Positions 52,642-62,566 of a stretch of DNA of 64,000 nucleotides are shown here, piece after piece. The stretch is from Pomphorhynchus laevis (Eukaryota; Acanthocephala; Palaeacanthocephala; Echinorhynchida; Pomphorhynchidae). Positions within the stretch are counted from its first letter, which is position 1; every line of letters begins with the position of its first letter. The stretch spans positions 1 to 64,000 of the forward strand of contig WNNJ02003692.1 in NCBI GenBank assembly GCA_012934845.2, in the 5' to 3' direction. Below the pieces are notes generated by a model. The model searched no databases and was not told the origin of the DNA. It worked only from the letters and a program-made list of their open reading frames with translations. The position numbers and the translations under genes are program-made.

Positions 52642-54168
52642 TCAAAAATAATTAAGAAATTGTTTATTTGAATTTTCTCTTGTGTTTTCACATGACCATT
52701 TATCGTGACTGTAATTCTGTAGATCAATTATTTTTTCTTTCCTATCAAGATACCATCTAATACCATAAATAGTAGACGTAAATGATATTATGTAAAATGG
52801 ATCAACAAAAGCATTGCACACCCCACCACTGTCCAAACATTTCTGTGCGTATTGAGCATTCTTGCAGGTAAATGTATAGCTAGCTGTACATACCTTGATT
52901 GAATCGAATAATTCCGCAAGCTTCATTGTTGGTGTGCTACACAACTGAACACCCGCATTCGCCAGGCTGTTGGTCAGTGTCATGTATGTGCCGGATAAAT
53001 GTCGTTTTTCACTTATATGTGCATGAAATGCCATCTGTGATATAAACATGGCGCATTCACTTACGCGGTAAAAGAAATACAGGCTTAGGATAAATATCAT
53101 GGACCAAGGTAAGGACAACATGGTTATACTACTGTCAATGTGAATTTTTCGATACATAAACGAGTGATCGTGAAGTAAAAATATCGGAATATGTAATGCA
53201 GCTAAAATCAGTCGTAACTTGTATGCTTTAATGTACAAATAAAGTGGTTTTCTCGGGTGTAGCAATGATTTGAATTTAAAAAAGTTTCCGGTAAGAATAA
53301 GCGGAAATAAGATTTGCATTGGGCTGAAAAGAAAAGTCGATAGAAAGGCGATAATGTCTTGTGATACTCCTCGTTCTCCTAATTCCAGTATAAACAAATT
53401 ATCCATAGCTGCAAATGCAATTTTTGATGTTAAGTGGATGGTAGCTAAAGACTTTAAACTTGGGGTCATCGATATGGCTATTAAGGATTGGTAAGCAATT
53501 AGTAAATTTTTTGCTTTACTCGATTCATTCGAGGTCATGTGGTTTTCTTTTGTAATCACGGCGATGATAATGCTAATGAATAAGTAAATAGGACCTAATA
53601 TGGCAAAAAGGCTGGACAGTGTTAGTAATTGTGGACTATGCAGATAGTAATTGCAAAATGACGACGAATTTAAGGCAAGAAAACATGAATTTCCGATAAA
53701 TAGACCAATTGCTTGTCCTACTGTGTTGCATGTTGAAGCCCAGTTAATGTTTTCACTTTTAAGCATAGTCACAGCCCAACCGTCAACCGCGATATCTTGA
53801 ATTGAAGCAAACAAACACAGTAATAAGAAAATAAACGTTAACTTTACTGTATGATTCCTTTCAAAGTTGATATCAATTGTAGATTTAGAATAATACATGA
53901 CCAGTGCAATACCTAGTTGAGATAGTATAAGCCATGATTTCCTTGGACCCATACCCGCGATACTGATGCTATCCACAATAGGCGCCAATAGGACCTTTGT
54001 GGCAAATGGCCATGTGGCCAGTGAAAACATTGCCTGTCCAGTAAAACCACTTTTCACTTGCAATAGAAATGGAATCGCAGCCACCAAACCAAGTGGTATA
54101 CCCTGGAGACAGTAGAGCAGCAACAGTAATGCTATTTTAGGAAAATCGCCATAGTAAACTAGTGTCAT
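52642..54168 (-). CDS. SLC33A1: Acetyl-CoA transporter of the ER membrane, intronless
   Basis: About 508 aa from the ATG at 54168. It imports cytosolic acetyl-CoA into the ER lumen for O- and N-acetylation there. About 12 hydrophobic segments; family words: YCLQGIPLGLVAAIPFLLQ (residues 19-37), QDIAVDGWAVTML (124-136), STCNTVGQAIGLFIGN (145-160), LSGTYMTLTNSLANAG (391-406), and a C-terminal part with KCLDSGGVCNAFVDPFYIIS and DKWSCEN, all colinear with human SLC33A1. The open frame extends 8 codons further 5' (to 54192) without an ATG, after a stop; so the start is either this ATG or lies in an upstream exon joined near TTTGAACAG. The human protein has about 70 extra N-terminal residues. No introns and no clear poly-A tract 3'. 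Confidence 0.93.
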   Translation of the reverse strand: MTLVYYGDFPKIALLLLLYCLQGIPLGLVAAIPFLLQVKSGFTGQAMFSLATWPFATKVLLAPIVDSISIAGMGPRKSWLILSQLGIALVMYYSKSTIDINFERNHTVKLTFIFLLLCLFASIQDIAVDGWAVTMLKSENINWASTCNTVGQAIGLFIGNSCFLALNSSSFCNYYLHSPQLLTLSSLFAILGPIYLFISIIIAVITKENHMTSNESSKAKNLLIAYQSLIAISMTPSLKSLATIHLTSKIAFAAMDNLFILELGERGVSQDIIAFLSTFLFSPMQILFPLILTGNFFKFKSLLHPRKPLYLYIKAYKLRLILAALHIPIFLLHDHSFMYRKIHIDSSITMLSLPWSMIFILSLYFFYRVSECAMFISQMAFHAHISEKRHLSGTYMTLTNSLANAGVQLCSTPTMKLAELFDSIKVCTASYTFTCKNAQYAQKCLDSGGVCNAFVDPFYIISFTSTIYGIRWYLDRKEKIIDLQNYSHDKWSCENTRENSNKQFLNYF

Positions 54169-54192
54169 CGTTGTTAACTGTTCAAAGCTCAC

Positions 54193-55248
54193 GCATTACT
54201 ATCAAAGCAACCAAATGGTATTATACCTAAAATGTTAAAAAATTATTATTATTTACTATACAGTACGTATCAATTTACGGCTGTTTCGACCGCTCAAAAT
54301 ATAAAAACAGAAAAAAGTAATAAACAGTTATATTCACAAGCATAAAATTATTTTATTCGTTTTGTCCGATTCATTAATCTAATTAAGTATTTTAGATAGA
54401 AATTTTGTTCAATCACAGATACGGATAATCTCCTCTTTCAAATTATTTCACTTAGCTAATGCACGATACAAAAGCTGAAAATGACGAGGAAGCTTTTACT
54501 ATGTTCTTAATCTTTTATTTTAAATATACGTATCATAAATCCTTGTCGATTTTATTGATTTGAACAATCACTTGGATATCCATTGATTATTAATCATTTA
54601 AATATCAATGAATATCAATTGATTTCATAGCTAATTTAATGAATGGCGTCTAGAGTAGGTAGCACGTCGGAGTTTAACCGAGATTAAACCCAACCGCTGC
54701 AATTGAACCTCATAAGGAAAGCTATGCAATCGTCTAATGATTTTGTAAAACGTTAAGCAATCCGTTCAAGATCATCAACGTCATCGTGTGTACATGGAAA
54801 AGTAGCTTGTGCCGAGTACTCGATAAGCTGTCTTTATTATTTTATAATATTATAAGAATAATGTTGATTATTTAAATTAAATTGTAATAAAGTATATCAA
54901 TTTATATTTTCTAAACAGTTTTGAAAAATAATAAATTGACTGACAATGACAATTTAATTATAAATGAAATTTAATTATTATTTCATTCGCTTTACGCTGA
55001 AGGCGATGATTAGCATAAAGCAAAAGTGAGATGTTCTTTTAACCAATTAGATACATATAAGCGGTGTACTTTAATTAGCATTAAAATAATTTAATTTATT
55101 AACATTATCTATTTTTTAAAGTATTATGATGAATAATAAATTGACTGCCAATTACAACATAAGTATAACAAGAAAAAAATATATTATAAATAATATAAAT
55201 ATTATTTGTAGATTCTTCATAATTCTTTGCGGTAGACGACGAAATTTA
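54193..55248. other. Upstream region of SLC33A1, AT-rich
   Basis: No gene or known repeat is recognised. The SLC33A1 promoter should lie at the left end. AATAATAAATTGACTG occurs twice (54928, 55131). Confidence 0.4.
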
Positions 55249-55256
55249 GACTAGAT

Positions 55257-55562
55257 CAGAGGTGACCAACACTTTTCGATTAAGTGTCAATTTCCCTTTC
55301 AGAGAATATGCACCAATTGTTTGTTGCAAGAACGCACACATTTTTCAAATATTTGCCTTTTTAATCAAAAATGTTGAAATAACTTTGTTTTCGTTGATAT
55401 GTAAAGTGTTCAAGCTAACTTTTAGAAATAATCGTAAAATAACTGAAAATTTTTATTAACAACTTTTTAAGAAAAATCCCGTCTTTATTAAAAGATAATG
55501 CGCCATTGTGCATCGTCCAATGCGCCACATGTGACTCATGAGCCATGAGTTGGCCACCTCTG
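55257..55562. mobile_element. hAT-type MITE with perfect 8-bp target duplication
   Basis: 306 bp. Terminal inverted repeats CAGAGGTGACCAAC and GTTGGCCACCTCTG (one mismatch), the CAGRGGTGGCCAAC-type end of hAT elements. Flanked by GACTAGAT at 55249-55256 and 55563-55570, an exact 8-bp duplication as hAT transposases make. No transposase frame. The intact duplication suggests a fairly young insertion. Confidence 0.93.
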
Positions 55563-55570
55563 GACTAGAT

Positions 55571-56340
55571 GATCCGCTACTGATATGTAGTAATAACGAC
55601 GAAAGAGGCTTAAACTTTTTCGCCGTTACTAATAAGTTGCGGATAATCTTATGGCTCCATAGGGAGAATCTAACTAGGGCTCCGTAGGGATACCCTGACT
55701 AAGTAGTAAAGAGTGACACCCACTGTAACCAACACTGAAGAGTATTTACTATTGATGAGTTGTAATAATGACGAAACGGTAATCATTTACTACTATTAGT
55801 GTTTATGCACTTACGACATCTTTATTTGCTTACAATGTAATACATTCTATATGGCCAAACTTCGTCAATGGCCGCTGTCACTAGAATCACGGTTCGTCTA
55901 GTATTTTACGATTTCAAAGCTGTGTGGTCTTTCCTATCTAACATCGGATGATTGGTCAGATATAGCTGATATGGACAATAATCTTTTTGTTAAAGTACTT
56001 ATCAATCAAGGTGATGAAGGTTACTATTCAGTATTGCACATCAATCAACTGAATGACTATAAATGGTGAAATGTCAGAAATAGCTTTACCACTAGCCCTA
56101 TAACTAAAGTGAATCATTAAATAATTCGTATTGTAACGCCATCATGAGTCGCGACTTATTGCTTACACGCAGGGAGACAGTAATGGCCAATAAACTAACA
56201 GAAGATATGTCATATCCTAATAAGAAACGGATTACGTATACAATTATTTACTGATAACTTACAATTTTTATTACTTTAAAAATACATTTCAATTTTTTAA
56301 TTCTAAACATAATTTCAATTAAATTTAGTGTTTTGAAGCT
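55571..56340. other. Non-coding spacer
   Basis: Diffuse repeats of TAGTAATAACGACGAAAG / TGTAATAATGACGAAACG (55590, 55760). No gene seen. Confidence 0.4.
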
Positions 56341-56344
56341 TTAT

Positions 56345-56700
56345 TTATTGTGGCAAATGCATGCCTATGCGTGCATACAAGCCCAAGGAGATGAGTGGAA
56401 TGTGGCAAGGTGTCGGGAAGGAATGTTGAACGGTTTCGTTAAAGAGGTATGAAGAATTATGAGTTCGGTACGATTTTGAGGGAATGCATTTCTTGATTTA
56501 TTGTGGAGGAGCCATAGTGCATGAACGTAGACGTTGTTTGAAGAATGCTAGCGACGAGGAAGAACTGGATAATCAAGGTGTAAGTAGGATGGTGAGTGAC
56601 AAAATAGACGAAAGGTAACAATATGCAAACGAGAATCAACACGAAAAATAATTGTGGGCTAATATAGGACGGAAAGTTTATGGGAGTTTAAATGCAGCAG
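56345..56700 (-). mobile_element. LINE 3' end fragment (family F)
   Basis: The minus strand reads VLILVCILLPFVYFVTHHPT and LIIQFFLVASILQTTSTFMH, the C-terminal core corresponding to HIRIKLRLLLVTFRLIA of family C but well diverged. The tail is TGCACGC-ATAG-GCATGCA then TTTGCCAC. Confidence 0.7.
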
Positions 56701-57494
56701 ATTTTAAATTTTTTTCAAATAAATTTTGTGTTCTGAATATTACAGCTATTGTAAGAATTTAAAATTTATTTGAATGTAGAATTTTAAAACATGAATTTAG
56801 ATTATTTACTAATGAATCAGATTTATCCATTTATTCCATTTCATGACTTTGGAAATGTAGTAAACAGAATTGATTTCAATGTCCTCAGGTAAAGCATTCC
56901 GTGTATGAAAAGCATATCGTTTTATTTCAACTTAATTTTAATATTAAAATAAAAAAGAATAACCATAAAATAATAATTAATGAATTAATAAAACCTGATA
57001 AATCAGAGTTGTCTTATACAATTATTACTAGCCAATTCTTGTAAATATTTTGCTTCGAAAAAGAAGCAAAACTATAACAGAAGTAATATTTTACTTTTGT
57101 TAACTACGTATTTTTTACTTAAATTAAGAAAGGTAAATATTTTAATCTTCAGACTTTATAATTCAGTTTTTAATATTCAGAATTTTGATGAACCAATTGA
57201 TATATAATATATTATAATATATTAAAAACACTTTATCAATTACGAAGGTTACTGAATTCTGCGATGATTAGTATTCGTTCGAGTTGTTGTTATTCTGCGT
57301 TCATGGTACTAATTGTTCAGTAGATATTTGCGTCCTATTTTTTGCGTCAGGTACACCTGACGCAACGAGGTAATGACAAGCTTGATCCCACATGATCACG
57401 ATAAGAACATTGCGTTAGAAATGTGTAAAGCCGATTAACGACTATCGGATGTACATTACATTCTACAAGCATTTAATAAGATTTTTACATTCTA
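56701..57494. other. AT-rich spacer with one hairpin
   Basis: No gene. Contains the perfect hairpin at 57342-57365. Confidence 0.4.
57342..57365. repeat. Perfect 11-bp inverted repeat, 2-nt loop
   Basis: TTGCGTCAGGT and ACCTGACGCAA separated by AC. Confidence 0.9.
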
Positions 57495-57499
57495 CAAGC

Positions 57500-59190
57500 A
57501 TTTTAATAAGATTTTATTATTAATAAGATTAAAACGATCGAATGATCTACTGAAGTCAATAAAGACACAATCAATTGCATTCCATTAGATACTTCATTAA
57601 CCCATGCTTCTCTAGCACAAAGTAAAATATACAAGCACGATCTTCCAACGATGAATCCATATTGACGTGGGTCTAGTTTGTTCGAGTGGCGCAATAAGTT
57701 CTCTACATGTAGATAATGCGTTCAAAAATTTTACTAACAAGGCTAGATAAGCTCACGGGTCTATAATTTTCAGGATTGTGCATATAACTCCACTTAAAAA
57801 CAGGAACTACAGTTGCACATTTCCAATCTAGTGATATTTCGCATTTATCAATCGACATTTGAAACAATTCAGTGAATACCGAGGCCAGCACGGACCTTAA
57901 AACTTGAAGTAGGTAGGGGTGTATGCTATCATGACTAGGAGATGAATGTATCGATAATCGAGCCAGCTCAGCATAGACAGAATATTGCGAAACTAAAATA
58001 CGCCTTAACAAGAACATGCTTTCTTTTCTAATATTGTCACAATGCTTGTTAGTGGACTTCATTGCACCGATCATAAACGAATACGTGAATACTTCATAAA
58101 TATCCGCTTGCGAATAAACAAGTTTTTCATCACACTTTCAAGACGGTATAAGAGGTCTTGCACAATTATTTCTGTGAATATATGACTAAAATACTTTGGG
58201 GTTGAATTAATCGAATTAATTATTTTATGTTCGTAGATTATGCGCTTACGAAAATTATCTCTAATGCACTGATTGCGACAGGCACTGTATGCCGATCGAA
58301 ATGACGGATCTAAACGATATTGTCTGTATAATGCATTACGACGTTTTATTATTTTCTTCAATTCATCATCAATTCATTGATGGTTAAGTTCGTTTAGACG
58401 GCAATATTCGTTTCCTTTGAGCGAAGTGATCTGAAATCATTATTAGTTGTCGCTTATTCGACTAGGTTGTATATTAATACTAAACCTTATAACGGAGTGA
58501 TCACTTCCACCGATTGGATCTTCATAGCACAGGTTATAGATATCGTTAATCGTTTGTGAAAAGATAAGATCGAGAACTGAAGAATGCTTTGAAGGAAATC
58601 TCGTAGGGAAAATTAACATGTTGAATAATTAGAAGTTCTTCATCCATAAATTTCCAAAGCTTCCCATCCGCTGCAGATCCGAATTGGAGAATCGAACTAT
58701 CAATGCAAACACTAGTTCAGGGAATGTTAAAGTCCCCGACCAAAATGCAAGAATTAGTATCATTGAATGCATGTCCACTAAAATACTAAATTCCTCATCC
58801 AGGCAGTCAATTTGAGGCGTTTTATATATAACACTAAAAGTGAACTGCTTATTTGCTACTGATATACTTGCAAATAAAAGTCCACAAGTATTCCGTAACA
58901 CTATTCACAGTGATGCTAGATTTAATGTAAAAGCAACTTCCCCGCCTCTACGATGCGGCGCTCTATCTACATGAACGAAGCGATAACCATCTACGTTCAC
59001 TTTAAATATTACTATCATGGAGCCAAGTTTCAGAAATTACAAAAACATCATAATTTAATGACACCATATAGCATCGAAATTCGTCTAAATTACAAAGTAA
59101 GCTACGCAAGTTAGAATAACCAACTTTGAATGAGAGGTCACAAGCATTTTTCAAATCACCTGATCGACTGACTTATTTAAAATCAACTAA
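57500..59190 (-). mobile_element. LINE family J, EN to early RT, decayed (CR1/Jockey-like)
   Basis: Minus strand from right to left: VDGYRFVHVDRAPHRRGGEV (about 58925-58995), QFTFSVIYKTPQIDC (58810), GGSDHSVIRFSINI (about 58490-58520; SDH motif), KKIIKRRNALYRQYRLDPSF (58300), SPSHDSIHPYLLQVLRSVL (57910), NPENYRPVSLSSLVSKIFER (57720-57780), DPRQYGFIVGRSC (57640). It stops before YADD. Frame changes and stops separate the blocks. Confidence 0.8.
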
Positions 59191-59408
59191 CATTCGTAAT
59201 TATCTCGATTAACGGTAAGGCAGATAAAGTTAATGATAATTAATATTTGACTAATGAAAAATATAAATGAACTTAAATATTAATTATTATATTAATATTA
59301 TAATATATATAATTTAATTAAATCGTATATATCAATTTATTCGCAAATATATAATTTATTCGCAATTTTTTTCTAAAAATTATAATTTATTTTTAATATT
59401 TTAATTTA
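59191..59408. other. AT-rich spacer between LINE J and LINE C7
   Basis: Nothing recognised. Confidence 0.4.
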
Positions 59409-59409
59409 T

Positions 59410-61010
59410 TCCGTCTCATATGCCGAAGTCTCATATGTCCACATGCCCTTGCCCAACAAAACCTCACCTGCCGATCCCCTGTCTGACATCATACTTAAAT
59501 CCATATGCTCATCGATATCCCCTATTCTCACAACCTTGTTTTAATCGTCCATCCGCAGTCGTATATTCTCTTCACACTGAAAATCCTCAATTGTTCATCC
59601 CATTCTTAAGAAACAATCGCTCAACCCGTCCCTTCCTTCTAGCTATCGCCCAATTTCACTACTCCCTACTCTTTCTAAGCTATTTGAACGCCTCATCTTA
59701 ATATAGATAAATGTTTATCTCCCTTCATCCAATCTGTACCACTCTTTCAAATCCGCTTACCGCTCTGATTACTCCACCGAAATCGCCTGCATGAAAGTTT
59801 ATAGCGACCTACTCATTTCTTGTGACAAGGCTCTATATAGTGTTCTTATTTCCCCTGACTACACCGCCTTCGACATCGTCGACCACTCCGTCCTCCTTTA
59901 TCGCCTTCGTTATGATTACGGCTTTTCTTCTTCCTCCGTAGCGTGGTTTGCCTCATATCTATCCGACCGTTCCTTTCGCGTCTGTTCTAATTCATCATCA
60001 TCCCCTCCCATCCCTATTTTCTGCGGATCCCACAAGGCTTAGTCCTAGGTCCCCTGCTTTTCTCTCTTCTGCTTGGCGATCTCTCTCCGTTTATCAAACC
60101 TTACTCCTTTAACGTCACGCAATACGCCGATAACATCCACATATATGCTCATGAACCTGCCGATCGCATACACGATATCGGTATTTCTACCACTAATTGT
60201 CTTTCTTCCATCTACAAGTGTATATCCCATCTTCATATCGTTCTAAACCCCGACAAGTCCAAAAATAACTTAGATTCTCCCCCGTTAACTTAACATATCT
60301 CCTCCCCCTGTATTTTTTGCCTCATCAATCATCCTCATAGCCCACAATCTCACTTTCTTAGGATTCCATTTCGATGATCACCTTACCCTTAAACCGTTTG
60401 TCCGCGACAAAGTACGCTCGTCCAACTTAATCCTCCGTGACGGCGTATCCGCCCCTTATCGACTTCTGTTCTAGTATACTTCTTCTTTCATCGCTTCTCT
60501 TCTCTAGAATCGATTACTGCCTCAGCCTTTTCACCAATTCTCCAAAATCAATCATCCTACCCTTACAACGCATCATCAGCTCCGCCGTTCGAGTGCTCCT
60601 ACGGCTTCGTCGCTTAGGCCACACATCCACACATCTTGCCCAACTCTCCTGGCCCACCATCCACATCCGTATATAACTCCGCCTTCTCGTAACTTTTCGT
60701 ATCATTGTTGTCGGCTCCCTATCGTTCATCAACCTCCCTTCCTTAGACGACACTCGTCGTACATCTCTATCACTGCATTCCCGCCATTTCCTCTTACTCC
60801 GGGTTTACAATTACTCCAACAACTACGGTCTCCGAGCTTTCCTCGTCGCTGCTCCACTAACCTGGAATCAGCTCCTTCTTGATGTCCACAACGCTCGCTC
60901 CTTTATTACATTCAAATACCGCTTCCGTATCCACCGTGACACATGATTTTGATTTTTGCCTTTTTTGTTGTGGTTACGTAACCGTGCGCCGGCACGCATT
61001 TGCCACGTAA
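59410..61010 (+). mobile_element. LINE family C, diverged 5'-truncated copy (C7)
   Basis: Plus strand, RT to tail. Blocks: SSYRPISLLPTLSKLFERLI (about 59630-59700), FDIVDHSVLLYRLRYDYGFS (59868-59930), QYADNIHIYAHE (about 60120; YADD reads YADN), NPDKSKN (60245), LFSRIDYCLSLFTNSPKSII (60500), and the C-terminal core. More stops than C2/C3, so older. The tail is CGTGC-GCCG-GCACG then CATTTGCCACG. Confidence 0.9.
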
Positions 61011-61441
61011 AAATAGATCCATAGAACACAAAGATCCATAGATTCGATTAATAGAATACAACCCATAATCTGAAAGCAGTTTTGTCTTATCAAAGTTCAG
61101 GTAAAAAATAAATAATAATTTTGTAATTTTGCGAAACCGTGTAGACAGCACAACTACGCGAAGAAATAAACATAATATTAGATAATTTTAACATAATATT
61201 TTCGAGATAAGATAATCTTAAATTGAACGATTGAATCTTAATAGAACGATTTACAGTACTAAACATATTAAAAAAGTTTGAGACCTTAAAAAAGTTTGAG
61301 ATCTAAAGTAAATACAATTTTCCGAGATTCCTTTATATAGCAGTATTTAAATACAGAACGGAAGTATATCTACATTAGAACAATATCTATATATTGGAAG
61401 AAAATTGCATAAATACACAATAACCATATACAATTACAATT
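61011..61441. other. Spacer 5' of the isolated ORF1
   Basis: AT-rich with short direct repeats (AATATTAGATAATTTTAACA, AAAAAGTTTGAGA twice). It may be the 5' UTR of the LINE whose ORF1 starts at 61442. Confidence 0.4.
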
Positions 61442-62566
61442 ATGGGCAGACGTAAGGGAAACGACATTCCTGAATTCATATCAAGACGAGTAGGATGTGA
61501 TGGTGATGGCTGCAATGTCTGGACTACAGTAACTGTACCACATAAAGATGCTGGTACATTGAGTAGAAGAAAATTCATATGTGGTTTTTGTACTGCGTCA
61601 ATCGTATTTTGTAGTTCATTGACATCAGCAAAGGACAATGCTCATTTTAACTTAAAGACACGTAGATTTCAAGAACAAATTATTGACAAAGAATCTAGCA
61701 TATGCCAGAGCAAAATCACTACGCCGATGTTACACGTCAATTCAAATCAGGAACCAGACGTAATAGATGCTTCAAGTTCGACTCGCATTTGGACACGAAG
61801 ACATAGACATTCACGGACGGTGTATAAACAAAGAAGAAATATCAATGACAGCACAGTGACGACAAACGACAAGGATAAAGTTACACCTGAGAATATTCCT
61901 AAATGGCCTTCACCTTTATCTGACATATTCGCGGAACACAGTCCTAAGAACCACAATATATTGATTTCTACTCCTGTTCGACCAAAGAATGTATTGAAGC
62001 AGCCTTTAAGTAGAACGCAGACAAGAGACGATGATAGAGTGTGCAATGATGTGGCAGTCGGAAATGAAAATATACTGAAATCCAAGGATTTGACAGATAA
62101 GACATTTGTTGAAATTATCAATATTAGGAATCGTGCTAGAAACAGAAATAATTGCGTAATTTTTGCTAACATCACTGAATCTTCTGCAGACAACGTTCAG
62201 ACCCGTGTGGATGATGACGTAGTTTCTATTCGTAAGGTCTTTTCGGATATATTCGTTCAGGGTGAAGATGATATTGCGTGTCGTCTCAATGTCAAAAGCT
62301 TATTTCGTCTTGGTAAAAAAGCACAACATAAACCACGATTACTTAAAGTAGTATTTGATTCTGCAGATAATACAAGAGCAGTTTTAGCTAGAGGTTATCG
62401 CTTGAAAGGTAAGACGACAAAATTTTTTAAAGATCTCTTGGTTGAGGTAAGATTGTTGCTTGATAATGCTCGCGCTAATCTAGCATTTAGAAGATCGAAT
62501 GGAGAGACTGATCTAATGATAAGAAATTTTCGAGTAGTTCGTCGGCGACCATTTGTGCGTTGGTGA
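61442..62566 (+). CDS. Intact LINE ORF1 protein, 374 aa, without ORF2
   Basis: It starts MGRRKGNDIP, like the other ORF1s here. Finger: C19-x4-C24-x22-C47-x2-C50 (CDGDGCNVWTTV, FICGFC). The middle (about 60-230) is polar, with basic TRRHRHSRTVYKQRR at 118-132. The C-terminus (about 237-370) is the RRM-like domain of CR1-type ORF1: NNCVIFANITES, SIRKVFSDIF, SLFRLGKKAQHKPRLLKVVF, NGETDLMIRNFRVV. Expected role: RNA-binding, chaperone-like component of the LINE particle. The frame is fully open, yet the sequence after the stop is repeat R edge and AT-rich DNA, with no endonuclease or RT. Confidence 0.85.
   Translation: MGRRKGNDIPEFISRRVGCDGDGCNVWTTVTVPHKDAGTLSRRKFICGFCTASIVFCSSLTSAKDNAHFNLKTRRFQEQIIDKESSICQSKITTPMLHVNSNQEPDVIDASSSTRIWTRRHRHSRTVYKQRRNINDSTVTTNDKDKVTPENIPKWPSPLSDIFAEHSPKNHNILISTPVRPKNVLKQPLSRTQTRDDDRVCNDVAVGNENILKSKDLTDKTFVEIINIRNRARNRNNCVIFANITESSADNVQTRVDDDVVSIRKVFSDIFVQGEDDIACRLNVKSLFRLGKKAQHKPRLLKVVFDSADNTRAVLARGYRLKGKTTKFFKDLLVEVRLLLDNARANLAFRRSNGETDLMIRNFRVVRRRPFVRW

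Noticed and set aside
54169-54192. Starting SLC33A1 at a GTG codon at 54192
   Set aside because: GTG starts are not normal in animal nuclear genes. The first in-frame ATG is at 54168, or the real start is in an upstream exon.
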